Origin: Mesoflavibacter profundi
GTDB taxonomy: Bacteria; Bacteroidota; Bacteroidia; Flavobacteriales; Flavobacteriaceae
Direction of reading: 5' to 3'
Length of the DNA: 64,000 nucleotides
Assembly: GCF_014764305.1 (NCBI RefSeq)
Contig: NZ_CP061703.1
Coordinates: 2,399,501-2,463,500, forward strand
Part shown: one piece after another, positions 8,679-17,216 of the stretch
Position numbering within the stretch: the stretch's first letter is position 1
How the letters are laid out: every line of letters begins with the position of its first letter
The notes under the pieces: generated by a model
What the model was told of the DNA's origin: nothing
The model's database searches: none
What the model saw: the letters and a program-made list of their open reading frames with translations, nothing else
Translations under genes and position numbers: made by a program

Positions 8679-8727
8679 TATACTTAAGTATACTGCTATT
8701 TTATCAGTATTAGATATACTTTGTATA
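8679..8727. promoter_or_regulatory. Candidate HxlR operators
   Basis: Perfect 14-bp palindrome TATACTTAAGTATA at 8679-8692 and a related TATAC-TTT-GTATA at 8715-8727, both in the 118-bp gap between the divergent HxlR and QorB-like genes. Shared half-site TATAC/GTATA. A TAnnTTTG-type element (TAATTTTG, 8738-8745) for the + strand gene lies just downstream, so a bound repressor could block it. Confidence 0.55.
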
Positions 8728-8774
8728 GCAAAAATATTAATTTTGTTTCAAATAATAATTAAAAACACAAAAAA

Positions 8775-9641
8775 ATGATATTAGTTACAGGAGCAACCGG
8801 AGAATATGGTACACATGCAATACATTCATTAATAGAAAAAGATGTAGTACCATCAAATATTTCAGCTTTAGTTAGATCTGAAGAAAAAGCTCATGCTTTA
8901 AAAGAAAAAGGCGTAAATATTAAAATAGGCGATTATAATGATTACAATAGTTTAGTCGAAGCTTTTAAAGGCGTTGATAAATTATTGTTTGTATCTGGTA
9001 GCGAAATTGGTACTAGAGAAGCACAACATAAAAATGTTATTAATGCTGCAAAAGAAGCAGGAGTAGATTTTATTGCTTACACTTCTTTTATACGAAATGT
9101 AGATGCTAAAGATTCAGCAATTGGTTTTTTACAAGACACACATCAAAAAACAGAACAATGGATAAAAGACAGTGGTATAGATTACACTATTTTACAAAAC
9201 GGTTTATACTTAGATATTTTACCAATGTTTTTAGGAGAAAATGTTATAAAGGATGGGATTTTATTACCTGCAGAAGATGGTAAATCAAACTCAGTATTAA
9301 GAGCCGAGTTAGCAGAAGCTGCAGCGCATGTATTGACTACAAGTGGACATAAAAATCAAACCTATCCTCTAGTAAATAATGAAGCAGTGACTTATCAAGA
9401 GATTGCAAATCAATTATCAAGTATTAAAGGTGAAACTGTAAATTATACATCACCAAAACCAGATACTTATCAAACTATTTTAAAAGAAAATAATGTGCCA
9501 GATGAGTATATAGGTATGTTAACATCTTTTTCTGTAGCACAAGCTAAAGGAGAATTACAATTAGAAAATAATACTTTAGAGCAATTTTTAGGAAGAAAAC
9601 CTAAAACAGTAAAGCAATATTTAACAGAGGTTTATAGTTAA
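8775..9641 (+). CDS. NAD(P)H-binding SDR/NmrA family protein, QorB-like quinone oxidoreductase
   Basis: A 288-residue atypical short-chain dehydrogenase of the NmrA/QorB (YtfG) group, expected to reduce quinones or sense NADP(H). It opens with MILVTGATGEYG, the Rossmann GxxGxxG loop, then LVRSEEKA for the adenine ribose region and YTSFIRN in the active-site strand; the SDR YxxxK pair is not conserved, as in QorB. It is divergent from its probable HxlR repressor and two bases upstream of a LigB-type dioxygenase gene, so the two enzymes probably form one transcript induced by quinone or phenolic stress. Confidence 0.86.
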   Translation: MILVTGATGEYGTHAIHSLIEKDVVPSNISALVRSEEKAHALKEKGVNIKIGDYNDYNSLVEAFKGVDKLLFVSGSEIGTREAQHKNVINAAKEAGVDFIAYTSFIRNVDAKDSAIGFLQDTHQKTEQWIKDSGIDYTILQNGLYLDILPMFLGENVIKDGILLPAEDGKSNSVLRAELAEAAAHVLTTSGHKNQTYPLVNNEAVTYQEIANQLSSIKGETVNYTSPKPDTYQTILKENNVPDEYIGMLTSFSVAQAKGELQLENNTLEQFLGRKPKTVKQYLTEVYS

Positions 9642-9643
9642 CT

Positions 9644-10531
9644 ATGAATCGTAAAGATTTTATAATAAATTTAGGCTTAACAAGCGCAGCAATACCAATG
9701 GTAACTTCTTTAAATTCTTTAGAAAAATTATCTAGTACGTTTAAATCTACAAAACGAATGCCTGTCTTTTTTTTAGGACACGGTTCGCCTATGAACGGAA
9801 TTGAGGATAATCAATTTGTTCAAGGATTTAAAAAACAAGGAGAATTATTAGAAAAACCAAACTCAATTATTGTTATATCGGCACATTGGGAAACAAAAGG
9901 AACAAAAGTGACTGCAATGGAGTTTCCAAAGACGATTCATGATTTTGGAGGTTTTCCTAAAGCGCTTTATGAAGTACAATATCCTGCTCCAGGACATCCA
10001 GAATTGGCTAAGGAGATTTCTACCATAGTACAACCTGAAGATACAGTACATTTAGACCATCAATGGGGATTAGATCATGGTGCTTGGACCGTAGTAAAAC
10101 ATATGTTTCCAAAAGCAGATGTGCCTGTTATACAGTTAAGTTTAGATTTCACACTAAACGGACAACAGCATTTTGATTTAGCACAACAGTTAAACCGATT
10201 AAGAGATAAAGGAGTTTTAATTGTAGGTAGTGGTAATATGGTGCATAATTTAAGACGTTTAGAATGGTCAAAAATTAATGATAATTATGGTTACGATTGG
10301 GCAATAGAAGCTAATACAAAAATGAAAGAATGGATTTTAAGTAGTAACCATAAACAGTTAATAGATTTTAAAAATCAAACGCAAGCATTTAATTTAGCCA
10401 TACCAACACCAGAACATTATTTACCATTAATTTATGTAATGGCTATGGCAAACAATAAAGATGAAAAACTACTATTTAACGATCAGTATTTAGGAGGATC
10501 TTTATCTATGACTAGTGTAAAAATTGGTTAG
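9644..10531 (+). CDS. Class III extradiol (LigB/DODA-type) dioxygenase, YgiD-like
   Basis: A 295-residue zinc/iron extradiol dioxygenase related to E. coli YgiD (4,5-DOPA extradiol dioxygenase). Metal-ligand motifs are visible: GHGSPMN, SAHWETKG, HDFGGFP and HQWGLDHGAW. The first ~25 residues (MNRKDFIINLGLTSAAIPMV) resemble an export signal that the cytoplasmic YgiD lacks; a weak Tat-like signal with no clear twin arginine. It is cotranscribed with the QorB-like gene (2-nt gap), suggesting catechol/quinone handling. Natural substrate unknown. Confidence 0.87.
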   Translation: MNRKDFIINLGLTSAAIPMVTSLNSLEKLSSTFKSTKRMPVFFLGHGSPMNGIEDNQFVQGFKKQGELLEKPNSIIVISAHWETKGTKVTAMEFPKTIHDFGGFPKALYEVQYPAPGHPELAKEISTIVQPEDTVHLDHQWGLDHGAWTVVKHMFPKADVPVIQLSLDFTLNGQQHFDLAQQLNRLRDKGVLIVGSGNMVHNLRRLEWSKINDNYGYDWAIEANTKMKEWILSSNHKQLIDFKNQTQAFNLAIPTPEHYLPLIYVMAMANNKDEKLLFNDQYLGGSLSMTSVKIG

Positions 10532-10553
10532 ATTTAATTTTAATTTTTAGTAT

Positions 10554-10584
10554 AAAAAAGCAAGTTATAACAGCTTGCTTTTTT
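10554..10584. terminator. Rho-independent terminator
   Basis: Stem AAAAAAGCAAG (10554-10564) / CTTGCTTTTTT (10574-10584) followed by a T run; the loop region itself contains GTTATAAC. Ends the qorB-like/ligB-like transcript. Confidence 0.82.
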
Positions 10585-10681
10585 TATTTCAATTCAATTG
10601 AAGATAATAACTATATTTACACTTTAAAACTTTATTTATAGTTTTAAATCGCTAATAATCAATCATCAAAAAATCATCTTC

Positions 10682-12115
10682 ATGAAAATTCTAAAAAAAA
10701 TCTTTAAGGTTTTTTTAGCCTTAATCTTACTATTAGTTCTATCGCTTTTAATTATTGTAGCTGTAGATAATAACAATACAAGTTATTTAAAAGTAAATAA
10801 CAATCCAACAGCAAAAAATAACTCTTACATTATAAAGAACGTAAATGTTATCCCAATGCATATAGATACTGTTTTGACAAATAAAATGGTATATGTAAAA
10901 GAAGGTGTAATCCAACAAATAGCAGATCATATAAAAGTTGAAAACATAGAAATTTTTGATGGGCAACAAAAGTATTTGTCGCCAGGTTTAATAGATATGC
11001 ACGTTCATATTTGGGATAAATATGAGCTTGGACTGTATCTTTCTAACGGTGTAACATCAGTTAGAAATGTTTGGGGAATGCCAATGCATCTAAGATTTAA
11101 AGAGTTAATAAATAAAGACGAAATTTTAGCACCTAACTTTTATACAACGGGACCAAAATTAACAGGACCAGAATTTATAGGTGACGATAACTTAAACTTG
11201 ATATCGCCAGAGCAAGCCAAAGAAAATATAAAACGATACAAAGAAAAAGGGTATGATTTTATAAAAACTTACTATGGGTTATCTGAAGATATTTTTGATG
11301 CAGTTTTAGAACAAACACAAGCATCGGATATGGATATTGTGGCTCATCCATCACAAAAAGTGCCTTATAGTTATCATTTTAATCCGCAGATTAAATCTAT
11401 TGAACATGCAGAAGATATTGTACAACAACCTTTAGAATATACTTTAGACACGGTAAAGTTAAAAGCGGTTATTAGTAATTTTTCAAATCATAAAAACACG
11501 CACTTTTGTCCAACATTAACCGTTTACAATAACATTTATCAAATGATTATTGATGATCAAATTTTATCTTCAGAAGGACTAGCTTACATGAATCCTTTAC
11601 TGAAAGAAGTAGATAGTAAAGCACAATTTGATAGATGGCAAAACACTAAATTAAGAGATGAAAACATTGAAACCACTATCAAGAAACAACATGATTTTCA
11701 TTTAAAAATTATAAAAGAACTTAATAATGCTGATGGTGTAATTATTTGTGGTACCGATGCTGGAATTGGCGTCACTTTACCAGGCTTTTCCTTACATAAG
11801 GAATTAGCATTTTATAAAGAGGCAGGATTATCAAATTACGAAGTGTTAAAAACCGCTACAATAAATGCCTCAAAAACACACAAAATAATGAATAATTTAG
11901 GAAGTATTGAAGTTGGTAAAACAGCAAACTTTATACTTACTAAAGATAATCCATTATCAGATTTGTCAACGCTACAAAAACCAAGTTTAGTCTTTATAAG
12001 AGGAAGAAAATTAGATAGACAACAACTTAACAACTTTAACCAAAAAGCAAAAAACCGAAGTAATTTAATAGCTACGGGTTTACGTTACGCAGAAAATATG
12101 TTATTTGAAATGTAA
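10682..12115 (+). CDS. Membrane-anchored amidohydrolase family protein
   Basis: A 477-residue metal-dependent hydrolase of the amidohydrolase/imidazolonepropionase-like group. An N-terminal hydrophobic segment (residues ~8-28, FLALILLLVLSLLIIVAV) anchors it or serves as signal peptide. SPGLIDMHVH is the HxH metal motif after strand 1; VAHPSQ and IEHAED supply the later His ligands; CGTDAG holds the catalytic Asp. LGSIEVGKTANFIL is the C-terminal composite beta-sandwich signature. Homologues act on cyclic amides or dipeptides; substrate unknown. It stands alone with its own terminator-flanked unit. Confidence 0.85.
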   Translation: MKILKKIFKVFLALILLLVLSLLIIVAVDNNNTSYLKVNNNPTAKNNSYIIKNVNVIPMHIDTVLTNKMVYVKEGVIQQIADHIKVENIEIFDGQQKYLSPGLIDMHVHIWDKYELGLYLSNGVTSVRNVWGMPMHLRFKELINKDEILAPNFYTTGPKLTGPEFIGDDNLNLISPEQAKENIKRYKEKGYDFIKTYYGLSEDIFDAVLEQTQASDMDIVAHPSQKVPYSYHFNPQIKSIEHAEDIVQQPLEYTLDTVKLKAVISNFSNHKNTHFCPTLTVYNNIYQMIIDDQILSSEGLAYMNPLLKEVDSKAQFDRWQNTKLRDENIETTIKKQHDFHLKIIKELNNADGVIICGTDAGIGVTLPGFSLHKELAFYKEAGLSNYEVLKTATINASKTHKIMNNLGSIEVGKTANFILTKDNPLSDLSTLQKPSLVFIRGRKLDRQQLNNFNQKAKNRSNLIATGLRYAENMLFEM

Positions 12116-12200
12116 ATTAATTTAACAGCCTTTAACATAAAAAATGATAATTAATTTAAAAGCATTAATTTAATAGGAAACAAAAATAAACCTATTAAAT

Positions 12201-12656
12201 ATGAAATCTGAGTACACCAAATTTTTATTAATGCTTATCTGTTCTGCAATTTCAATGTACATTACTATGTACTTTAATACATATCAACTTGATCACGTAT
12301 TTTTTAGTTGGACACGAATGTATATGACATTTATAGGTATTGGAGGAATGTCTATAATTATGTTTTTATTCATGCAACATATGTATAAAAATAAATCTAA
12401 AAATATAATAATAGTTTTAGGTAGTTTGTTTCTAATGGCAGTATCTACTTTTATGGTAAGAAATCAGATACCTGTAAATGACGTTAAGTGGATGAAAGCT
12501 ATGATTCCTCATCATTCGATTGCAATTCTTACAAGTAATAATGCCAATTTTAAAGATCCTGAAGTAAAAAAATTAGCAGAAGAAATTATAAAAGCTCAAG
12601 AGAAAGAAATAAAACAGATGAAAGCAATGATAAAACGATTGGAAGAAAAAAAGTGA
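12201..12656 (+). CDS. DUF305-domain membrane protein
   Basis: A 151-residue protein with three predicted membrane helices (about 8-26, 40-60, 69-87) and a C-terminal DUF305 segment: WMKAMIPHHSIAILTSNNA, then EVKKLAEEIIKAQEKEIKQM, a ferritin-like helix pair with the conserved H-H. DUF305 proteins are often found near metal resistance genes and are thought to bind metal, but this copy is in the core chromosome and its function is not known. It is convergent with the T9SS protein gene; stop codons abut. Confidence 0.82.
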   Translation: MKSEYTKFLLMLICSAISMYITMYFNTYQLDHVFFSWTRMYMTFIGIGGMSIIMFLFMQHMYKNKSKNIIIVLGSLFLMAVSTFMVRNQIPVNDVKWMKAMIPHHSIAILTSNNANFKDPEVKKLAEEIIKAQEKEIKQMKAMIKRLEEKK

Positions 12657-15404
12657 TCATCTTTTTAGGGTAAAATGTCCACTATAATATTCATTATTAG
12701 GGATTTCTAATAAAAACCAGTAATCATCTGTAGGTAAATATTGATTATTATATGTGCCGTCCCAACCTATATTGTTTAAAGGGTTAAAAGAGTAAATTAG
12801 TTTTCCAAACCTGTTATATATTGATAAAACTGGATTACCGTTATTTAAATCTAAACCTTTAACATTCCAAAAATCATTAATATTATCATTGTTAGGAGTA
12901 AAGTATTTAGGAAATCCAATTACTTTAATAGGTATACTTAGGTTATTACAATTAAATTCATCTTTTATATAAATAGTATGATTTCCAGGACTTACATTTA
13001 CAAAATAATTAGAAGATTGAAAATTTCCATTTGGATCATCGATTGCAAATAGATAATCTTCATTTAAATTGTCAAGAAGTATAGTTATATTATAGTCTTC
13101 TATTATTACGTCTTGTATTATTGGTGCAGCTATATTATTTACTGTTATATTTATAATTTTGTTACAATTAGTTATGTTGTTAATCACAGAAACACTATAA
13201 TTACCAGGATTAGTTATGCTGATATTAGATGTAGTTTGATTTGTATTCCATGAAAATGAATAATCATTAATCAAATTGTAATCAATACCAGAATCTATAG
13301 TAATTGGGTAATTAGAACCACAAACTTCAATAACTTGATTTTCTAAATAGGGGAAATCGTTTACAGTTAATTGTAAGAAACCTGTCCCGTAACAAACATT
13401 ATTGTTTTTAATATCAATAATAATATTTGAGTTATTCGCTTCATAAGAATCAGGTAATTGGTTTGTCATATTGTAGGCATCATCAAGATTCTCATAAAAA
13501 TTAATTGTTATTTGTCCTTGTAAATTAACTGTATTTAGAATTTGATTTCTAATTTCATTTAAATTAAAAAGACCTGTGTTTGTATAGTCTATATCACATG
13601 ATTCTAAATAAAATTGGCCTAAGTTTATAGCTTGAGTAGTTTTTAATCTAACATTTACAATATTGTAACAGTTTGTATTAGGTGTTACTACCTTAGCATA
13701 AATTAATTCGTTATTAAATTGGTTTTCGTAAATATTTGGTAATGCAGATGTATTATTTATATCATTAATCGCCTCGTTTAATGAGTTGTAATAAAACACA
13801 TTAAAGTTACTCGTGGAATTTGTAACTAAATAGGGATTAGCAGATTGTAAATTAAATTGTGTAATGCCGTCATTACTATTATTGTCGTATAGATCACATT
13901 CGGTTAACTCATATTCATTTTGAATAACTTGAGGCGCTTCAACAATTTGTACTTGTTTAATTAGAGGCTCATAATCTATGCCATTAATTGTCATTGTTAA
14001 ACTAACGGTGTAAATGCCTGCTTGAGAATAATTATGAATCGGTTCTTCTAAGTTTGATGTAGTTCCGTCTCCAAAATCCCAAAAGACAGAATCATAAGGA
14101 TCTTCTGAAGTGATTAGGAAATGAGTGCTTTCATTTAAACAAACATTTTCATAATTAAAAGAAAATTTAAAAATTGATTGAATAAAAGGAGGAAGACCTA
14201 TTTGAGCAGTTTTGTTATTTAAAAACACCGAATTGTGACTGTAGTTACAACTTGACGAAAGTACGTTTGGATTATTAATTACAGAAAGATGAGTACCAGA
14301 ACCAAAAATTACATATCCTGCTCTGTAAATTTTACCGTCTATTGCAAGTTGTAAAGCACCAGCGACGTTTGTTGATGTGTTTATAATTAGTTTACTGTTA
14401 GGAATGTTGTTAGACTCTAGATTATATTGTAAAAGATCACTGCTTATAAATATATTATCTATATCAAATTTAGAAGCTGTTACATATAATATTTTTGAAT
14501 TAGGAGAAAACTCAACACCATAAGGGTAAGTGTTATCCAAAATCAATTCTTCATTAGTCACATATCCAGTAGAATTATTAAAATCATATATTAGTACTTT
14601 TCCTGATTTTCTTTGTCCTGTTGTAGGACTTCCTAATGAGGTAGAGCTATGCGCTATTGCAATTTTTTTGCCATCAGGAGACACTTTTAAATAACCAATA
14701 GCTGTAATATTGGCGCCATCATCATTAATTCTAGGAAATACCGTTTGGGTTACTGTAGATACAACAGGAGAAGTTTCTACACCATTAGGTGTAACTAAAA
14801 AGGAATAGAATTTATTCATAAATTGGGTAATTACCCAAACATCTAAACCATTATCATGCGATACAGCGGTTAATTTTTCAGAATTTTTATACTCGTTTTG
14901 CTCTGCATCATTTGGATTATAAGTAATTAGATGAGTATTTTTAGTAGAAACTATTATATCTCCATAACCATTATTTAGTTGCATATCTACTTCAGAAAAA
15001 TTTAAACCATCTATAGGATCGTTTGGTGTTAAAAAATAACTAGGTTTATCTGTAGTGAAAATGTAAAATTTAGAAGAAGATCCAGGCTTGGGAATTATAA
15101 TAGCAGATTCTGTACTTGAACTATCACCCATTAAACCAGTACCATTAGGCATAATATTATGATTTCTATCATAAACAGTCTTTCCATCTGTATAGAATAA
15201 TAGATTTCCTAATGGGTCAGATATTGTTGCGCAACCTTCTTTTGTATTTAAAGCTCCATCAATTAAAGGAGTAGGATTGGAGGAATTAAAGTTTAAACCT
15301 GCATTATCTCCAAAATACCAGTTAGCAGATTCATTTTGAGAATGAACCGTAGCGGTGAATAGAATTACTATACACCATTTAAATATGTTAGTTTTTATAA
15401 GCAA
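12657..15404 (-). CDS. Type IX secretion system cargo protein with PKD and type B C-terminal domain
   Basis: A 915-residue exported protein. A signal peptide (to ~residue 22, TATVHSQ) is followed by a region of beta-propeller-like repeats with NWYFGDNAGLNF and LLFYTDG, a PKD domain near residue 420-495 (SVFWDFGDGTTSNLEEPIHNY), low-complexity Asn/Ile-rich Ig-like stretches, and the gliding-motility-associated C-terminal domain: FPKYFTPNNDNINDFW, IYNRFGKLIYS and WDGTYNNQYLPTDDYWF. The latter is the type B T9SS signal, which sends the protein through the outer membrane to the surface. Ligand unknown. The Asn-rich composition is normal for this class. Confidence 0.9.
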   Translation of the reverse strand: MLIKTNIFKWCIVILFTATVHSQNESANWYFGDNAGLNFNSSNPTPLIDGALNTKEGCATISDPLGNLLFYTDGKTVYDRNHNIMPNGTGLMGDSSSTESAIIIPKPGSSSKFYIFTTDKPSYFLTPNDPIDGLNFSEVDMQLNNGYGDIIVSTKNTHLITYNPNDAEQNEYKNSEKLTAVSHDNGLDVWVITQFMNKFYSFLVTPNGVETSPVVSTVTQTVFPRINDDGANITAIGYLKVSPDGKKIAIAHSSTSLGSPTTGQRKSGKVLIYDFNNSTGYVTNEELILDNTYPYGVEFSPNSKILYVTASKFDIDNIFISSDLLQYNLESNNIPNSKLIINTSTNVAGALQLAIDGKIYRAGYVIFGSGTHLSVINNPNVLSSSCNYSHNSVFLNNKTAQIGLPPFIQSIFKFSFNYENVCLNESTHFLITSEDPYDSVFWDFGDGTTSNLEEPIHNYSQAGIYTVSLTMTINGIDYEPLIKQVQIVEAPQVIQNEYELTECDLYDNNSNDGITQFNLQSANPYLVTNSTSNFNVFYYNSLNEAINDINNTSALPNIYENQFNNELIYAKVVTPNTNCYNIVNVRLKTTQAINLGQFYLESCDIDYTNTGLFNLNEIRNQILNTVNLQGQITINFYENLDDAYNMTNQLPDSYEANNSNIIIDIKNNNVCYGTGFLQLTVNDFPYLENQVIEVCGSNYPITIDSGIDYNLINDYSFSWNTNQTTSNISITNPGNYSVSVINNITNCNKIINITVNNIAAPIIQDVIIEDYNITILLDNLNEDYLFAIDDPNGNFQSSNYFVNVSPGNHTIYIKDEFNCNNLSIPIKVIGFPKYFTPNNDNINDFWNVKGLDLNNGNPVLSIYNRFGKLIYSFNPLNNIGWDGTYNNQYLPTDDYWFLLEIPNNEYYSGHFTLKR

Positions 15405-15431
15405 TGAAAAAATTAATATACATAAAGGTAA

Positions 15432-15911
15432 TTAAAATTCATTTAGTTCATCTAATTTATTATTATAATCATACTGTAAATCTTCGTGTAGATTTTTTAC
15501 TTTCTTTTTAATTGCTATAATATTTCTGTCGTAAAGATTGGTCAACGTCGTGTTTCTAGATATTGAAGGCGTCATAGCATTTAATTTTTGACAGAAATAT
15601 AAAAGAAGTTCAACTTCAGTTTCTTTGTTAAGTGAGTAACGGATGTACTTTTTTGTATTACGTAATATTTTTCTAACGCTTTTCTTTATGTAAAAAAAGC
15701 TACTCGTGTTAATTTGGTCAAACTGTTCATCAATTTCAGTTTTTATAGTTTCGATATAGCCAGCTTCGTAATCTGCTTCAAAAAGTAAGTAGGTAAGTAA
15801 TTCTTTATTTTCTTTTTTAAATCTAGATAAACGTAGACAAAGCTCGGCTAATTCTTCGTTAGATTTATGTTTTAATTCTTTACGTATGTTGGCAACAGTA
15901 GCAGATTTCAT
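15432..15911 (-). CDS. Conserved helical protein of unknown function
   Basis: I do not recognise a named family. The 159 residues are almost entirely helical and highly charged, opening with TVANIRKELKHKSNEELAELCLRLSRFKKENKELLTYLLFEAD, a pattern seen in small flavobacterial DUF proteins, and ending with a KKVKNLHEDLQYDYNNKLDEL coiled segment. No signal peptide or membrane helix. It directly follows the DUF202 gene on the same strand with no gap, so they are probably cotranslated. Confidence 0.6.
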   Translation of the reverse strand: MKSATVANIRKELKHKSNEELAELCLRLSRFKKENKELLTYLLFEADYEAGYIETIKTEIDEQFDQINTSSFFYIKKSVRKILRNTKKYIRYSLNKETEVELLLYFCQKLNAMTPSISRNTTLTNLYDRNIIAIKKKVKNLHEDLQYDYNNKLDELNEF

Positions 15912-16178
15912 CTATATTTTGTAGTGTTTTCTAATTGTGTTTTTAACTCTAAAAAGTCTATAAATACCAATTAATAAAATTACTGGAGCAATACAAATTA
16001 GTAAAACACCATATGTTCTAATGTCTGCAAATACATCTAATTTAATAATCGTAACGCCTGTACCTAAAATAACCAGAAAAGTTCTAAAGTAGGCTAAAAA
16101 AGTTCGTTCGTTAGCTAGTTTTGTACGTTCTATAGCTAACCAATCTCTAGTGGTTAAATCGGTATTGTTATTAGTCAT
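15912..16178 (-). CDS. DUF202 (YidH-type) membrane protein
   Basis: An 88-residue inner-membrane protein with the DUF202 signature RDWLAIERTKLANERTFLAYFRTFL, followed by two membrane helices (about 33-50 and 58-76). DUF202 domains are also found in the vacuolar transporter chaperone; the bacterial short forms have no proven role. It shares its transcript with the downstream helical protein and is divergent from an alpha/beta hydrolase across a 136-bp gap that contains an inverted repeat (AAACATAT 16216-16223 / ATATGTTT 16238-16245). Confidence 0.83.
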   Translation of the reverse strand: MTNNNTDLTTRDWLAIERTKLANERTFLAYFRTFLVILGTGVTIIKLDVFADIRTYGVLLICIAPVILLIGIYRLFRVKNTIRKHYKI

Positions 16179-16314
16179 ATTACTTAGAAAAGATTAAATA
16201 TAACTATTTAGACTTAAACATATTAACATAATTTAATATATGTTTATTATTAGTTTAACTCTAGGTTGATAATAAGTGAGTTACCTTTAATAAATAACCA
16301 ATTAAAATTTAATT

Positions 16315-17145
16315 ATGCCTTTTATTACAAATGAAAATACAGAAGAAATCGTAGATATTTTTTATGAAGATTATGGTGAAGGACAACCAGTTATTCTAAT
16401 TCACGGTTGGCCACTTAGTAGAAAATCTTGGGAACATCAAGTATGGAAAATTGTTGAAGCTGGTTACCGTTGTATATCTTATGATAGACGTGGATTTGGG
16501 ATTAGTTCTTTTCCTTGGAATGGTTACGATTACTCTTCATTAGCTAGTGATTTAAATGAAATTATCACACAATTAGAATTAGAAAATGCCATTATTGTTG
16601 GTTTTTCTATGGGTGGAGGAGAAGTTGTTAGGTATTGTACCGATTACGGAACCAAAAACATTGAAAAAGCAGCATTAATAAGTAGCATTATTCCTTTAGT
16701 TAAACAAAAAGAAGACAATCCAACAGGCGTACCAGAAAAGGATTTATTAGGAATTAAAGATGCTTTAGAAAATGATCGAGTTGGTTTCTTAAAAGAATTC
16801 TCTAAAGGTTTTTATAATTATGAAGACAATAAAGATAAAGTTTGTCAAGCTCAATTAGATTATGATTTTATCGTAGCATCTCATGCATCGCCACGCGGAA
16901 CAATTGAAGCGGCTAAAGCTTGGATGCATACCGATTTTAGAGATGAATTAAAAAATGTAGACGTACCTACGTTAATCATTCATGGAGATGCAGATAATAC
17001 TGTGCCAATAGAAACTTCTGCAAAGCAAGCTACCGAAGGAATATCAAATAATACGTTTCATATTATAAAAGGTGCGCCACATGGTTTAAATATCACACAT
17101 AAAGAAGAATTAAATAATCTATTAATTAAGTTTTTAGAAGAATAG
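16315..17145 (+). CDS. Alpha/beta hydrolase (non-haem haloperoxidase/arylesterase-like)
   Basis: A 276-residue serine hydrolase of the cofactor-free haloperoxidase/arylesterase group. Oxyanion-hole motif HGWPLSRKSWE, nucleophile elbow GFSMGG (Ser), acid HGDADNTVP and the C-terminal catalytic His in GAPHGLN are all present in the right order, as is the DRRGFG strand typical of the group. No signal peptide, so cytoplasmic. Substrate unknown; perhydrolase activity is common in vitro but physiological esters or lactones are more likely. It ends in a strong bidirectional terminator. Confidence 0.9.
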   Translation: MPFITNENTEEIVDIFYEDYGEGQPVILIHGWPLSRKSWEHQVWKIVEAGYRCISYDRRGFGISSFPWNGYDYSSLASDLNEIITQLELENAIIVGFSMGGGEVVRYCTDYGTKNIEKAALISSIIPLVKQKEDNPTGVPEKDLLGIKDALENDRVGFLKEFSKGFYNYEDNKDKVCQAQLDYDFIVASHASPRGTIEAAKAWMHTDFRDELKNVDVPTLIIHGDADNTVPIETSAKQATEGISNNTFHIIKGAPHGLNITHKEELNNLLIKFLEE

Positions 17146-17162
17146 AAGTTTATAAAAAACTA

Positions 17163-17197
17163 AAAAAAAGCGCATCTAATTTAGATGCGCTTTTTTT
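17163..17197. terminator. Bidirectional rho-independent terminator
   Basis: GC-rich core GCGCATCTAA / TTAGATGCGC (17170-17179 / 17181-17190) flanked by A7 and T7 runs, between the convergent hydrolase and oxoacid dehydrogenase genes. Confidence 0.9.
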
Positions 17198-17216
17198 AAT
17201 TAAAACGTAAAGTTAT

